From: Variovorax sp. V213
GTDB lineage: Bacteria > Pseudomonadota > Gammaproteobacteria > Burkholderiales > Burkholderiaceae_C
DNA: 64,000 nt
Direction of reading: 5' to 3'
NCBI RefSeq assembly: GCF_041154455.1
Contig: NZ_AP028664.1
Span: 2,853,001 to 2,917,000 of the forward strand
Positions 1 to 7,866 of the stretch are shown here, in pieces. The notes under the pieces are model-generated. The model searched no databases and was not told where the DNA came from. It saw nothing but the letters and a program-made list of their open reading frames with translations. Position 1 is the first letter of the stretch. Each line of letters starts with the position of its first letter. The position numbers were made by a program, and so were the translations under genes.

Positions 1-9
1 CCACATCAA

Positions 10-339
10 TCAGCTCCAGATTTGGTGGTACTCGTGACTGAGAATGGGATAAATGCGCTCTGTGAAATTCGGCAGGTCGGCGAGCAGCGTCTTTCCTTCT
101 GGGCTCGCCAACGAAGCCACGAGCGCCTCTTCGGAGTCGAACCACAGTTCCGAAAAGCCGTCGTAGCCGAATTCCGGAAAGCGTTCACGATCAACGAGAT
201 TCACCGAATACCGACGCATGTTGGGTAGCTTCTTGCACAGTTCGGCATGAACATGGAACCAGTGCTGAACAAATTCTTCGTGTGACATGCTTGCCTTCTT
301 GACGACGAGTCCGAGGCGTTTGACACAGTTGGGTTTCAT
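10..339 (-). CDS. EthD-domain protein
   Basis: A 109-residue protein of the EthD / dimeric alpha-beta barrel family. It opens with KRLGLVVKKASMSHEEFVQHW and has the HxxHAELCKKLPNMRRY segment typical of EthD proteins (residues about 26-44). Members accompany catabolic operons and some act as small isomerases, lactone-processing enzymes or accessory proteins of oxygenases. The substrate here cannot be told. The gene stands alone and reads leftward. Upstream, at 471-515, lies a conserved promoter-like block that is shared with the aldehyde dehydrogenase gene at 11.9 kb. The family call is firm; the role is unknown. Confidence 0.8.
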   Translation of the reverse strand: MKPNCVKRLGLVVKKASMSHEEFVQHWFHVHAELCKKLPNMRRYSVNLVDRERFPEFGYDGFSELWFDSEEALVASLASPEGKTLLADLPNFTERIYPILSHEYHQIWS

Positions 340-723
340 GGATAACTCCAGCGCCTGCCGATGTAGGGCCTGCGAAAAATGGAACTTAGAGGACGCTCTG
401 TAATCAGCGAATTACAAGGCACAGCCCTCCGATTCGCGCCTACTTGCTCGACGCGTCATTCGAGATCGGGATACTAGGCACAGGGGACGAATCCGAACAT
501 CAGTTTCTGGACAACAGAGACTTTCGGAATGTCGAACTCAGTAGAAACCCTGCCCCGCTTTGTCGCAAGTTTTGGCGTTCCGATGCGTCCGGAGCCAACT
601 CTCCTCCACACTTTCGCTCACCAAGGCAATCGACAAAGTAGATGAGGTTGTGCATCGAACACAAGACCGTGGCGGCCATCGGAACTAGTGCCCCGCCCTC
701 TCCGCGGCAGAGTCCCAACGGCG
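340..723. other. Intergenic region upstream of the EthD gene
   Basis: 384 bases without a gene I can support. The short open frames have no recognisable domain. It contains the conserved 23-base element at 493-515 and the -10-like TAGTAT (reverse strand, 471-476). A short stretch read rightward (about 496-552) would encode EHQFLDNRDF, similar to EYQFLDNIGF at 11.98 kb, so either a shared operator or two relics of one coding sequence is possible. Confidence 0.5.
471..515 (-). promoter_or_regulatory. Conserved promoter/operator-like block, copy 1
   Basis: Read toward the EthD gene, the block has GTTGTC-C-AGAAACTGAT-G-TTCGG (493-515), then 14 unrelated bases, then CCTAGTAT (471-478). The same arrangement, 21 of 23 bases identical and with the same 14-base gap, occurs at 11955-11999 upstream of the semialdehyde dehydrogenase gene. 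TAGTAT could serve as a -10 box. No good -35 hexamer sits 17 bases upstream, as in activator-dependent promoters. The protein that binds is not identified. Confidence 0.45.
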
Positions 724-1614
724 TCAGGACTTGCGCCGCCTCGACAGGCACGCTACGAGCTCGTCTCGATAGAAATTAGGCTCCCGCAACTTTCGCAGGC
801 CCACGTTCAGTTCACGATGGGCCCAAGGCTCGGCCAAGGTAATCAACTTCACCCGCTCTCCTGCGTCGCCGGATACCGCAGAGCGCGGCACAAGGCCGAT
901 GCCGGCACCACTGCCGACAAGCTTGCAAACGGCTTCGTAGCCTGCCAGCTGAACGCGGAGATCCAATCTGCCACCGATGTCTCCGGCGTGTCGGACGAGA
1001 AACGTATGCAGCGCAGCGCCTTGCAAAAGGCTGATGAAGGGAAACTCAAGGCATTCGGAAAAGCGAACGGCGCGTTTCCTGCTTAGCGCGTGGCCGCGCG
1101 GAACTGCAAGGACGAGTTCGTCCACTCGATAGGGAAGGTACTCAAGGAGGGGGTGCTTCTCCTCCACGGCCATCACCCCTACGTCAGCCCTTCCCTCAAC
1201 CAATGCCGCCACGATAGTCCCACTATTTCTCTCTTCCAAGCTCACCCGTACCGAAGGATGCTCGTTGAAAAAATAGGCCAGATCATCTGGTAAGAAGGAG
1301 TTGATCGCGTTGGTGTTCGCGAAGAGGATGACACGCCCCGTGACACCCTGCGCAAACGGCGACAGGTCGGCGTGCATTTGCTCCAATTGCGCAAGCAGAC
1401 GGCGTGCGTGCTCTGCCAGGACTACACCGGCTGGCGTGGAACTAACACCTCTTGCGTTGCGCTGCAGCAGTCGCGTGCCGACCGCCTCCTCAAGCGTCCG
1501 GATTCGGGCGCTGACTGAGGACGGGGCCAAGTTGCAGCGTACTGCCCCCCGGGACAAATTCCCCTCATCCAGTACGGCCAGGAACACCCGCAGATCGACG
1601 AGGTCGTAGTGCAT
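724..1614 (-). CDS. LysR-family transcriptional regulator
   Basis: 296 residues, the usual LysR length. The N-terminal winged helix-turn-helix covers residues about 5-64 (LRVFLAVLDEGNLSRGA then SSVSARIRTLEEAVGTRLL), followed by the LysR substrate-binding fold with RGVSSTPAGVVLAEHARRLL at the linker. It reads divergently from the enolase-superfamily gene at 1709, with only 94 bases between the two starts, so it is probably the regulator of that operon. The spacer contains TTCGGCTCTGCCGAA, a short dyad that could be part of its site. It belongs to the same LysR subgroup as the genes at 4739 and 25947. Confidence 0.93.
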   Translation of the reverse strand: MHYDLVDLRVFLAVLDEGNLSRGAVRCNLAPSSVSARIRTLEEAVGTRLLQRNARGVSSTPAGVVLAEHARRLLAQLEQMHADLSPFAQGVTGRVILFANTNAINSFLPDDLAYFFNEHPSVRVSLEERNSGTIVAALVEGRADVGVMAVEEKHPLLEYLPYRVDELVLAVPRGHALSRKRAVRFSECLEFPFISLLQGAALHTFLVRHAGDIGGRLDLRVQLAGYEAVCKLVGSGAGIGLVPRSAVSGDAGERVKLITLAEPWAHRELNVGLRKLREPNFYRDELVACLSRRRKS

Positions 1615-1651
1615 GCAGGCATTCTGCCATCCAGCGTTCGGCTCTGCCGAA

Positions 1652-1666
1652 TGCTCATTTCGGCAG
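1652..1666. promoter_or_regulatory. Candidate LysR operator dyad
   Basis: The spacer between the divergent LysR gene (start 1614) and the dehydratase gene (start 1709) has the interrupted palindrome around TTCGG-CTCTG-CCGAA, with further TTCGGCA copies just to its right. The placement between divergent LysR and target starts is the classical one. That this dyad is the binding site is inference, and the exact edges are approximate. Confidence 0.35.
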
Positions 1667-1708
1667 ATGTCGCTTGGGGCGTGAGGAGGTGAGCACTAGA
1701 GTGGAACC

Positions 1709-2842
1709 ATGAAGATCAATCGAATCGAAGTGTTTGCACTCCGAGCACCTCCTCAGGAGCGCCCCCATTGGACCAGCCATTTCATCGTGCCTACCGCCAA
1801 CGAGATTCTGGTACGGCTCTATACCGATGAGGGAATCGATGGTTTCGGCCTCGCCACCAGCTACACCCCAATCGACTATGCGATCAAGGCCTTCAAAACG
1901 GGGATCGCCGATCAGATCCTCGGCGAAGACGCGCTGGCCCCGGAACGGCTGTATCAAAAGCTTTTTCGACTGACGACAAGCAAGACCGCCAACGAGAAGG
2001 GATGGTCTCGCGAGGCGCTCGTTCGCATCAGCGCGGCCGTGGATATCGCCTGTTGGGACATCGTGGGCAAAGCCGCAAAGATGCCCTTGTTCCGGATTTT
2101 TGGCGGATATCGCGATGAAGTTCCCGCGTATGTGACCTGTGGCTACTACCGGGATGGCAAGGATAACCAAGAGCTGCGCGACGAAGTCTTGATGCTCAAG
2201 GAGCAGGGCCACACGGGCTTCAAGGTAAAGGCCGGTGGCCTGCCTCTGGGTGAAGACATCGAACGCATGGCTGTGATGCGAGAGGCGATCGGTTCCGAAG
2301 CACTTTTCATGGTCGATCCGAATCGTGCCTGGGATCTGGCAACGGCGATCGAAGGCGCCAGGTTGCTGGAGCCCTTGAATCCTCGATGGCTTGAAGAGCC
2401 AATTCGATGGGAGGATGACCGCAGAGGCCTCAAGCTGCTGGCTCAGAAGACTCGAATCCCGTTGTCTGGCGGAGAAAGTGAGGTCACCAGCTATGGCTGT
2501 CGCGCCATGCTGGAAGAACACGCAATCCAAATTCTGCAGTTCGATTGCACCATGATGGGTGGGTTCACCGAAGGCAGAAAGCTGGCAGGCCTGTGTGAGC
2601 TGAATCACGTGCAGGTAGCGCCTCATCATGATTGCTTCATTCACGCGCATATCGTCGCGGCCAGTCCCGCTGGCTACATCGTGGAGGCTTTCACCGATCC
2701 CGAGCGCGACCCTCTACAGGCTGAGCTGTTCGAAGACGCGCCGAAGATTGTCAACGGCCGCCTCAAACTCAAAGAGCAGCCTGGGCTGGGCCTCACCTTG
2801 TCGGAAAGCGCAATTCGAAAATTCGGCGAGCGAGTGATGTGA
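1709..2842 (+). CDS. Mandelate racemase / muconate lactonizing enzyme-family protein (enolase superfamily)
   Basis: 377 residues, a full-length enolase-superfamily member. Visible active-site pieces are the KxK motif in GFKVKAG (about 172-178), the metal ligands in MVDPNRAWD (D about 203), WLEEPI (E about 230) and GGESEV (E about 255), and an acid/base histidine in APHHD (about 305). This layout is that of the mandelate racemase subgroup, which includes sugar-acid dehydratases. The gene is followed at once by an RraA-type aldolase gene (the stop overlaps its start). A likely job is dehydration or epimerisation of a hydroxy or sugar acid whose product is then cleaved. The exact substrate is not determinable. 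Confidence 0.88.
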   Translation: MKINRIEVFALRAPPQERPHWTSHFIVPTANEILVRLYTDEGIDGFGLATSYTPIDYAIKAFKTGIADQILGEDALAPERLYQKLFRLTTSKTANEKGWSREALVRISAAVDIACWDIVGKAAKMPLFRIFGGYRDEVPAYVTCGYYRDGKDNQELRDEVLMLKEQGHTGFKVKAGGLPLGEDIERMAVMREAIGSEALFMVDPNRAWDLATAIEGARLLEPLNPRWLEEPIRWEDDRRGLKLLAQKTRIPLSGGESEVTSYGCRAMLEEHAIQILQFDCTMMGGFTEGRKLAGLCELNHVQVAPHHDCFIHAHIVAASPAGYIVEAFTDPERDPLQAELFEDAPKIVNGRLKLKEQPGLGLTLSESAIRKFGERVM

Positions 2843-3525
2843 TGAGCGCCTGCTTCGCAATCCATCCAATGCCGACCGTACTGGATGCTCGGACGGTCGA
2901 TCAACTAGGTCATTACGAGGCCTCCCAGCTGGCAGATTGCATGGGGAAGCCGCAGGCAGCGGGGTCACATCTGGTTGGGCGGCACGATGGAACACGCCTC
3001 GTCGGATGCGCGCTCACGGTCCGAACAAGATCGGGGGACCACCTGATGGTTCAGAAGGCAATCGACCTGGCACGCCCGGGCGATGTCATCGTGGTCGATG
3101 GCGGAGGCTTCGCTGAACAAGCCCTCGTTGGCGAGATCATGGTCACACTGGCAGCAAAGAGGGGTATCGCGGGATTTGTGATCGATGGTGCAGTCCGGGA
3201 TCTGCGGTTCCTGCGAGACCAATCGTTGCCCGTCTACTCAACTGCCGTGTGTCTTCGCGGGCCCAGCCGCGTTGGACCTGGTGAGATCAACGTAGGCATA
3301 TCTGTCGCCGGTATGCAGGTTCAAGCCGGAGACATCGTCGTCGCAGATGTCGATGGGGTGGTAGCCATACCCCGGAACGACGTCCCCGCCGTTCTGCGGG
3401 CAGCCGAGGCGCTGAGCCGCAAGGAATGCGCGACGTTGCTGGCCGTCCAAAGCGGTGATGTTGACCGCGATTGGATCGATGCAGCCTTGCACACAGGGGG
3501 CTGCCACTTCATCTCCGGCAGCTGA
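2839..3525 (+). CDS. RraA-family aldolase / decarboxylase-like protein
   Basis: 228 residues of the RraA / 4-hydroxy-4-methyl-2-oxoglutarate aldolase family. The fold signature is clear: GDVIVVDGGGFAEQALVGE (metal and substrate loop, residues about 74-92) and GFVIDGAVRDLRFLRD, where the RD pair is the usual active-site arginine and metal-binding aspartate. These enzymes cleave hydroxy-oxo acids to pyruvate or decarboxylate oxaloacetate. The start overlaps the stop of the preceding gene by four bases (ATGA), so the two are translationally coupled and probably sequential in one pathway. Confidence 0.85.
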   Translation: MMSACFAIHPMPTVLDARTVDQLGHYEASQLADCMGKPQAAGSHLVGRHDGTRLVGCALTVRTRSGDHLMVQKAIDLARPGDVIVVDGGGFAEQALVGEIMVTLAAKRGIAGFVIDGAVRDLRFLRDQSLPVYSTAVCLRGPSRVGPGEINVGISVAGMQVQAGDIVVADVDGVVAIPRNDVPAVLRAAEALSRKECATLLAVQSGDVDRDWIDAALHTGGCHFISGS

Positions 3526-3562
3526 GTGGATCTGTCCGCAAAGTAAATTGAAGGAGACCAGA

Positions 3563-4537
3563 ATGAAGAGACTGATGCAAGCGATCGCCCTGGTGTGCAT
3601 TGTGGGCGCCCCCCTCACAGCCCTGGCGCAGTCAGCCCAGCCATACCCAAGCCGGCCGATCAAGATCATCGTTCCGTTCCCACCGGGCGGGACCACAGAC
3701 ATGCTCGCGCGCATTGTTGGACAGCAGATGTCGACTGCGTGGGGCCAACCTGTCCTGATTGAGAACAAGGCCGGGGGAGGCGCGACGATCGGTGCTGACA
3801 TGGTCGCCAAGTCGCCTGCGGATGGTTATACCCTGCTGATGGGCGCTGCGCATCACACGATCGCACAGAACGTATATACAAAGCTGCCGTATCACTTCGG
3901 CAAAGACTTCGCCCCCATCAGCGTCATCGCGATGGTTCCGAATGTGGTCGTCGTGAACGCCAACGTCCCTGCTCAGACAATCCAAGAGTTTGTTGCATTG
4001 GCAAAGTCGCAACCGGGCAAGTTGAACTATGGAACAGCCGGTGCCGGGACTGCACATCACATGCTGGGTGAGATGTTCAAACTGAGGACAGATGTTGATC
4101 TGGTTCACGTTCCCTACAAGGGAAGTGCGCCGGCAGTGGCTGATCTTGTCGGGGGTCAGATTCAGGTGATGTTCGATACCGTGACATCGGCGCTGCCTCA
4201 AATCAAAGCCGGAAAGACCCGTGCGCTGGCGGTAACCACTTCAGAACGATCCACCGCATTGAAAAATGTTCCCGCGCTAGCCGAAACGGTCATTCCGGGC
4301 TTCAACGCCGGGACTTGGTTTGGGCTCTTGGCTCCTTCCGGTACTCCGCCTGCAATCATTAAGAAGATCAGCGAAGAGATCCAAAGAACGGTGAGATCTC
4401 CCGGTGTGCGTAAACAGTTGCTCGAGATGGGCGCCGAACCGGTTGGCGGCTCGTCGGAGGAGATGAATTCCCAGATCCAATCTGAACTCGCAACCTATGG
4501 CGCGGTGGCCAAGCAGATCAAGCTGCATGTTGAATAG
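3563..4537 (+). CDS. Tripartite tricarboxylate transporter-type (Bug/TctC) substrate-binding protein
   Basis: 324 residues from the ATG at 3563, chosen because GAAGGAGAC lies just upstream and a signal peptide follows (MKRLMQAIALV...TALAQ, cleavage about residue 23). The mature start PYPSRPIKIIVPFPPGG is the hallmark of Bug proteins, followed by ENKAGGGATIGADMVAKSPADGYTLLMG. It is periplasmic and binds a carboxylate-type ligand. No TctA or TctB membrane gene lies in the window, which is usual for the large orphan Bug families of Burkholderiales. Co-transcription with the dehydratase and aldolase genes suggests it captures their substrate. Confidence 0.92.
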   Translation: MKRLMQAIALVCIVGAPLTALAQSAQPYPSRPIKIIVPFPPGGTTDMLARIVGQQMSTAWGQPVLIENKAGGGATIGADMVAKSPADGYTLLMGAAHHTIAQNVYTKLPYHFGKDFAPISVIAMVPNVVVVNANVPAQTIQEFVALAKSQPGKLNYGTAGAGTAHHMLGEMFKLRTDVDLVHVPYKGSAPAVADLVGGQIQVMFDTVTSALPQIKAGKTRALAVTTSERSTALKNVPALAETVIPGFNAGTWFGLLAPSGTPPAIIKKISEEIQRTVRSPGVRKQLLEMGAEPVGGSSEEMNSQIQSELATYGAVAKQIKLHVE

Positions 4538-4738
4538 CCTGAATCCATCCGCATCGAAGCCTAGCAGGCATCAACCGTGCGAAGCACGCATTCCGCATCG
4601 CTGCCTAGAACGGGACATGCGGTAGGACTATCGGCCATGGCACATTCAAGGTCGTCGCCTTTCCAGAACAGCTCACCTTCGCTGCGTAGCTCGAAGCCCT
4701 CACGTACAAAAACGCGACCTTAGTTCGACCCGAAATTT

Positions 4739-5650
4739 ATGCTTCCCGACATAGATTCGCTCGCCCTCTTCGTCAAAGCGGCTGAGCTTCGCAGCTTGAC
4801 GCGAGCGGCGGAGTCCTCGCACATGGGGTTGGCCGCGGCCAGTCGCCGGATCTCTCTGCTGGAGCATCGTCTCAAGTGCTCATTGTTCGAACGCTCACCA
4901 AAGGGTGTCGAGCTGACCCCTGCAGGCGCGACTCTGTTGGTTCACGCGAAAGCGATGCTTCTCCAACTGAACCAGATGCAGGCAGATATGGATGACCATG
5001 GAGCTGGGCGGCGGGGTCAGCTCCGGGTATGGGCGAACACTTCGACCATGACGGAGTTTGTGCCTGGCGATCTTGCGCGATTCGCGAAGCTCAATCCGGA
5101 TGTGCTGTTGATCCTGGAAGAGCGCTGGAGCGCTCAAATCGTTGCCGCGCTCTTGGCTGGTGAAGCAGACGTTGGCATCATCGTGGAAGGGGTGGCAACT
5201 GACGGTCTCGAAGTCTTCCCCTATCGCACCGATCGGCTAGCGGTGATCGTTCCGCAGGATCACCCGCTTGCCTCGAACGAAGCAGTAGATTTCGTCGACG
5301 TGCTCGACTACGACCTGATTGCGCTCGAAAGCGGGTCATCAATGATGCGCTTGCTCGCTGAGCAAGCGGTCCACCTTGAAAAGGGATTGCGACTGCGCGT
5401 GCAAGTGCGGGGCTTCGAGGTTGTCTGCCGCGTGGTTCAGTCAGGATTGGGTGTAGGCCTACTTCCGTATCAGGCAGCTAGCGTCATGAGCCAAAGCATG
5501 GGTTTGACCGTTCGACCACTCACGGATGAATGGGCGGTCCGGCAAATGCTGACCTGCATCAAAAAGGACCGTCCGCGCTCGATCTCCCTCACGCGGCTGC
5601 TGGAGGTGCTTACCAATGCGAAGGCTTCGGCCGACCTAGGGAACGTCTGA
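4739..5650 (+). CDS. LysR-family regulator whose stop codon is supplied by an IS5-group element
   Basis: 303 residues: winged helix (MLPDIDSLALFVKAAELRSL, then LAAASRRISLLEHRL) plus the LysR effector domain. It is a close paralogue of the gene at 25947, which shares MLPDIDS at the start, EERWSA and VFPYRTDRLAV. The last codons (Gly-Asn-Val-stop) are not native: from base 5640 onward the sequence is the left end of the IS5-group element. Without the element the frame would run on to a TGA at 6910, across the CoA-lyase gene on the other strand. The effector domain is complete, so the product is probably functional. Confidence 0.9.
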   Translation: MLPDIDSLALFVKAAELRSLTRAAESSHMGLAAASRRISLLEHRLKCSLFERSPKGVELTPAGATLLVHAKAMLLQLNQMQADMDDHGAGRRGQLRVWANTSTMTEFVPGDLARFAKLNPDVLLILEERWSAQIVAALLAGEADVGIIVEGVATDGLEVFPYRTDRLAVIVPQDHPLASNEAVDFVDVLDYDLIALESGSSMMRLLAEQAVHLEKGLRLRVQVRGFEVVCRVVQSGLGVGLLPYQAASVMSQSMGLTVRPLTDEWAVRQMLTCIKKDRPRSISLTRLLEVLTNAKASADLGNV

Positions 5651-6802
5651 TCAAGTCGTAAATTGGCTTGTCGGCGAAGGTTCGTGGTTGGGCCGTTGCG
5701 CTCGCAGGCTCGTCTCACCGAGGATCCCATGCGTTTGAGAGCCCCCGTGGCCCCTTCACGTTGCCTGCGGGCGCACCTGCACCATCATCGCAATCAGTTT
5801 CCTTCTGGCCATCCACAGGTTCGACAGCGCAAACAGCGTGATCACATGCGCCGTGTTCTTGGCCAGCCCCTTGAACCTCACCTTCGCCAGGCCGAACTGC
5901 CGCTTGATCACCCGGAACGGGTGCTCCACCTTCGCCCGGATGCTGGCCTTCTGGAACTCCTGCCTGCGCGCTCTGGCCTTGGCTCGGCCCTCTGGCATCT
6001 TGGCCATGTCGCTGGGGCGCCCCGCAATGTGCCATCGCACATCCTGCTTCACTCGGCTCTGTGCTCCGCGATAGCCCGAGTCTGCCCACACCGCGTTTTC
6101 TTTGCCGTGCAGCAGATCGCTCACCTGCTCCACGTCCGCCTCGTTGGCTGCAGTGGTCGCCACCGTGTGCACCAGCCCCGAATCTGCGTCCACACCGATG
6201 TGAGCCTTCATCCCGAAGTGCCACTGGTTACCCTTCTTCGTTTGGTGCATCTCAGGGTCTCGCTCGCCGCTCTCGTTCTTGGTCGAACTGGGCGCCGCGA
6301 TGATCGTGGCGTCAACGATGGAGCCGCGCTTCAGCAGCAGACCCTTCTTGGCCAGGTGGGCGTTGACCTGCTTGAAGATGTCCTCGGCCAGATCACTGGC
6401 CTCCAGCAGGTGACGGAAGTTCAGGATCGTCGTCTCGTCGGGAATCGACTCCAGCCCCAGCCCCGCGAACGTGCGCAGCGAGGCGATCTCGTAAAGTGCC
6501 TCCTCCATCGCCGGATCGCTCAGCGCGAACCAGTTCTGCATCAAGTGCACGCGAAGCATCGCTTCGAGCGGATACGGCCGGCGCCCACGTCCTGCCACCG
6601 GGTAGTGCGGTTCGATGACTTTGAGCAGTGCCCTCCAGGGCACCACCAGTTCCATCTCGGCAAGGAAAATCTCCCGGCGCGTCTTCTTCCTCTTACCCGC
6701 GTGCTCAGCATCCGAAAAACTGATCTGGCTCATCGTTGGCGATCCTTCAGCATCCGTGATCAACGTTCAGATTGGCCATCCGTGGACTTGATCAGACGTT
6801 CC
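5640..6802. mobile_element. IS5-group insertion sequence, 1163 bp, with CTAG target duplication
   Basis: The ends are perfect 17-base inverted repeats, GGAACGTCTGATCAAGT at 5640-5656 and its complement at 6786-6802. They are bounded by CTAG at 5636-5639 and 6803-6806, the YTAR-type 4-bp duplication expected of the IS5 group. One transposase gene fills the element on the minus strand. The intact repeats, duplication and reading frame indicate a recent insertion. It landed between the convergent ends of the LysR gene and the CoA-lyase gene. The lyase stop (TAG, reverse strand) lies in the duplicated CTAG. Confidence 0.93.
5756..6733 (-). CDS. IS5-family transposase
   Basis: 325 residues from the ATG at 6733, which follows an AAGGAT-like ribosome site; an in-frame ATG ten codons earlier is possible. 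It carries the DDE (RNase H-like) domain: GSIVDATIIAAPSS gives the first Asp, AVWADSGYRGAQS the second, and VEHPFRVIKRQFGLAKVRFKG the Glu-containing C-terminal motif. The N-terminal FFALSDPAMEEALY-like region (NWFALSDPAMEEALYEI) is typical of IS5-group enzymes. The frame is intact, so the element may be active. Confidence 0.95.
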   Translation of the reverse strand: MSQISFSDAEHAGKRKKTRREIFLAEMELVVPWRALLKVIEPHYPVAGRGRRPYPLEAMLRVHLMQNWFALSDPAMEEALYEIASLRTFAGLGLESIPDETTILNFRHLLEASDLAEDIFKQVNAHLAKKGLLLKRGSIVDATIIAAPSSTKNESGERDPEMHQTKKGNQWHFGMKAHIGVDADSGLVHTVATTAANEADVEQVSDLLHGKENAVWADSGYRGAQSRVKQDVRWHIAGRPSDMAKMPEGRAKARARRQEFQKASIRAKVEHPFRVIKRQFGLAKVRFKGLAKNTAHVITLFALSNLWMARRKLIAMMVQVRPQAT

Positions 6803-7654
6803 CTAGCGAACACGCGACAAGCGCCGAGCACTGCCCAGGATTCGCTCGGCCTTCAGAATGACGGGGCGGTCCACCATTTTTCCGGCGATTGCGATCGCTG
6901 CGCCATGTGAGTTTGCGATGGCCTGAACCACCTCTTCAGCCCATTTGATGTCGTCGGGACTGGGCGCGAAACACCGATTCACTTCATCCAGCTGCGAGGG
7001 GTGGATACACAGCTTGCCTCCGAAGCCAATCCGTTTTGACCGCGCGGTGTCGGCGCTCAAGACCGCGATGTCACCGATTGCGGGCGTGACCCCATCCACA
7101 GGCGCCTGTATGCCCGCCAGACGCGACTCGAGAACCAGCCGTGAACGAAAGTACAGAAGTGCGTCGTCATCCCCGGTGAGACCCATGTCGACCTGAAAGT
7201 CCAAGGTACCGAACGCCAGGCGTTCGACACAACGGGTCGTTGCTAGCTCACTCGCTCGCTGAAAACCTACAGCGGTCTCGACGATCGGAAGAAGCCGCTT
7301 GCCATGAGTCGCGCAAGCCGAGACGAGTCCCGAATCCAGAACTTCAGCCTTTGGCACCATCAGCCCCAGGACGCCGGGATTCGTCAGAAGTTCCAAATCG
7401 TCCTCGTACCAGGCGGTCTCCACAGCGTTGATCCGCACGAAGACAGGTCTCGAAGGATTGAGCCAAGCACTGACGTCAGCGCGCGCGTGAACCTTGCGCT
7501 CGACACCGACGGCATCCTCGAGATCGAGGATGACCTCGTCGGCCGCGCTTGCCCAAGCCTTGTCAAAGCGATCAGGACGGTCGCCGGGCACAAAAAGGAA
7601 AGAGCGGGCCGCTGCGGCAGATGGTGCGGTGGTTGGCGATAGTCTTGTTGTCAT
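6803..7654 (-). CDS. CitE-like CoA-ester lyase (HpcH/HpaI aldolase family)
   Basis: 283 residues of the citrate lyase beta / citramalyl-CoA lyase / malyl-CoA lyase family. Motifs are RSFLFVPGDRPDRF at the start, DEVILDLEDAV (acidic metal/substrate loop), VFVRINAVET, LLPIVETAVGF, LAFGTLDFQVDMGL and the C-terminal FGGKLCIHPSQLDEVN. Such enzymes split a 3-hydroxyacyl-CoA into acetyl-CoA or a similar thioester plus an oxo acid. It reads divergently from the CaiB-type CoA-transferase at 7867, which could make its CoA-ester substrate. The stop codon lies in the 4-bp duplication of the adjacent IS5-group element, but the coding sequence is unbroken. Confidence 0.88.
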   Translation of the reverse strand: MTTRLSPTTAPSAAAARSFLFVPGDRPDRFDKAWASAADEVILDLEDAVGVERKVHARADVSAWLNPSRPVFVRINAVETAWYEDDLELLTNPGVLGLMVPKAEVLDSGLVSACATHGKRLLPIVETAVGFQRASELATTRCVERLAFGTLDFQVDMGLTGDDDALLYFRSRLVLESRLAGIQAPVDGVTPAIGDIAVLSADTARSKRIGFGGKLCIHPSQLDEVNRCFAPSPDDIKWAEEVVQAIANSHGAAIAIAGKMVDRPVILKAERILGSARRLSRVR

Positions 7655-7866
7655 CGCCGGATGATTTCATGACGCGCACTGGCGCGGAATTCCACTTTCG
7701 CGAAGACCGGCTTCGAATTCTGCAAGCACGGGTTACTCCGAACGTCGATTCTTGGCAAGTCCCGCTTGCCCAAATCCCGATGGCCGAGCGTCCGCCCCCT
7801 TCGCAGAATGCGATCACCAAGCGGTGCACGCTGCGCGCCGCTTGAATCGACGAAAGGCACTTCAGC

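Noticed and set aside
5663..6910. A long rightward open frame across the IS5-group element
   Set aside because: It is the antisense of the transposase and runs into the antisense of the CoA-lyase gene. It has no family signature and low-complexity Arg/His content.
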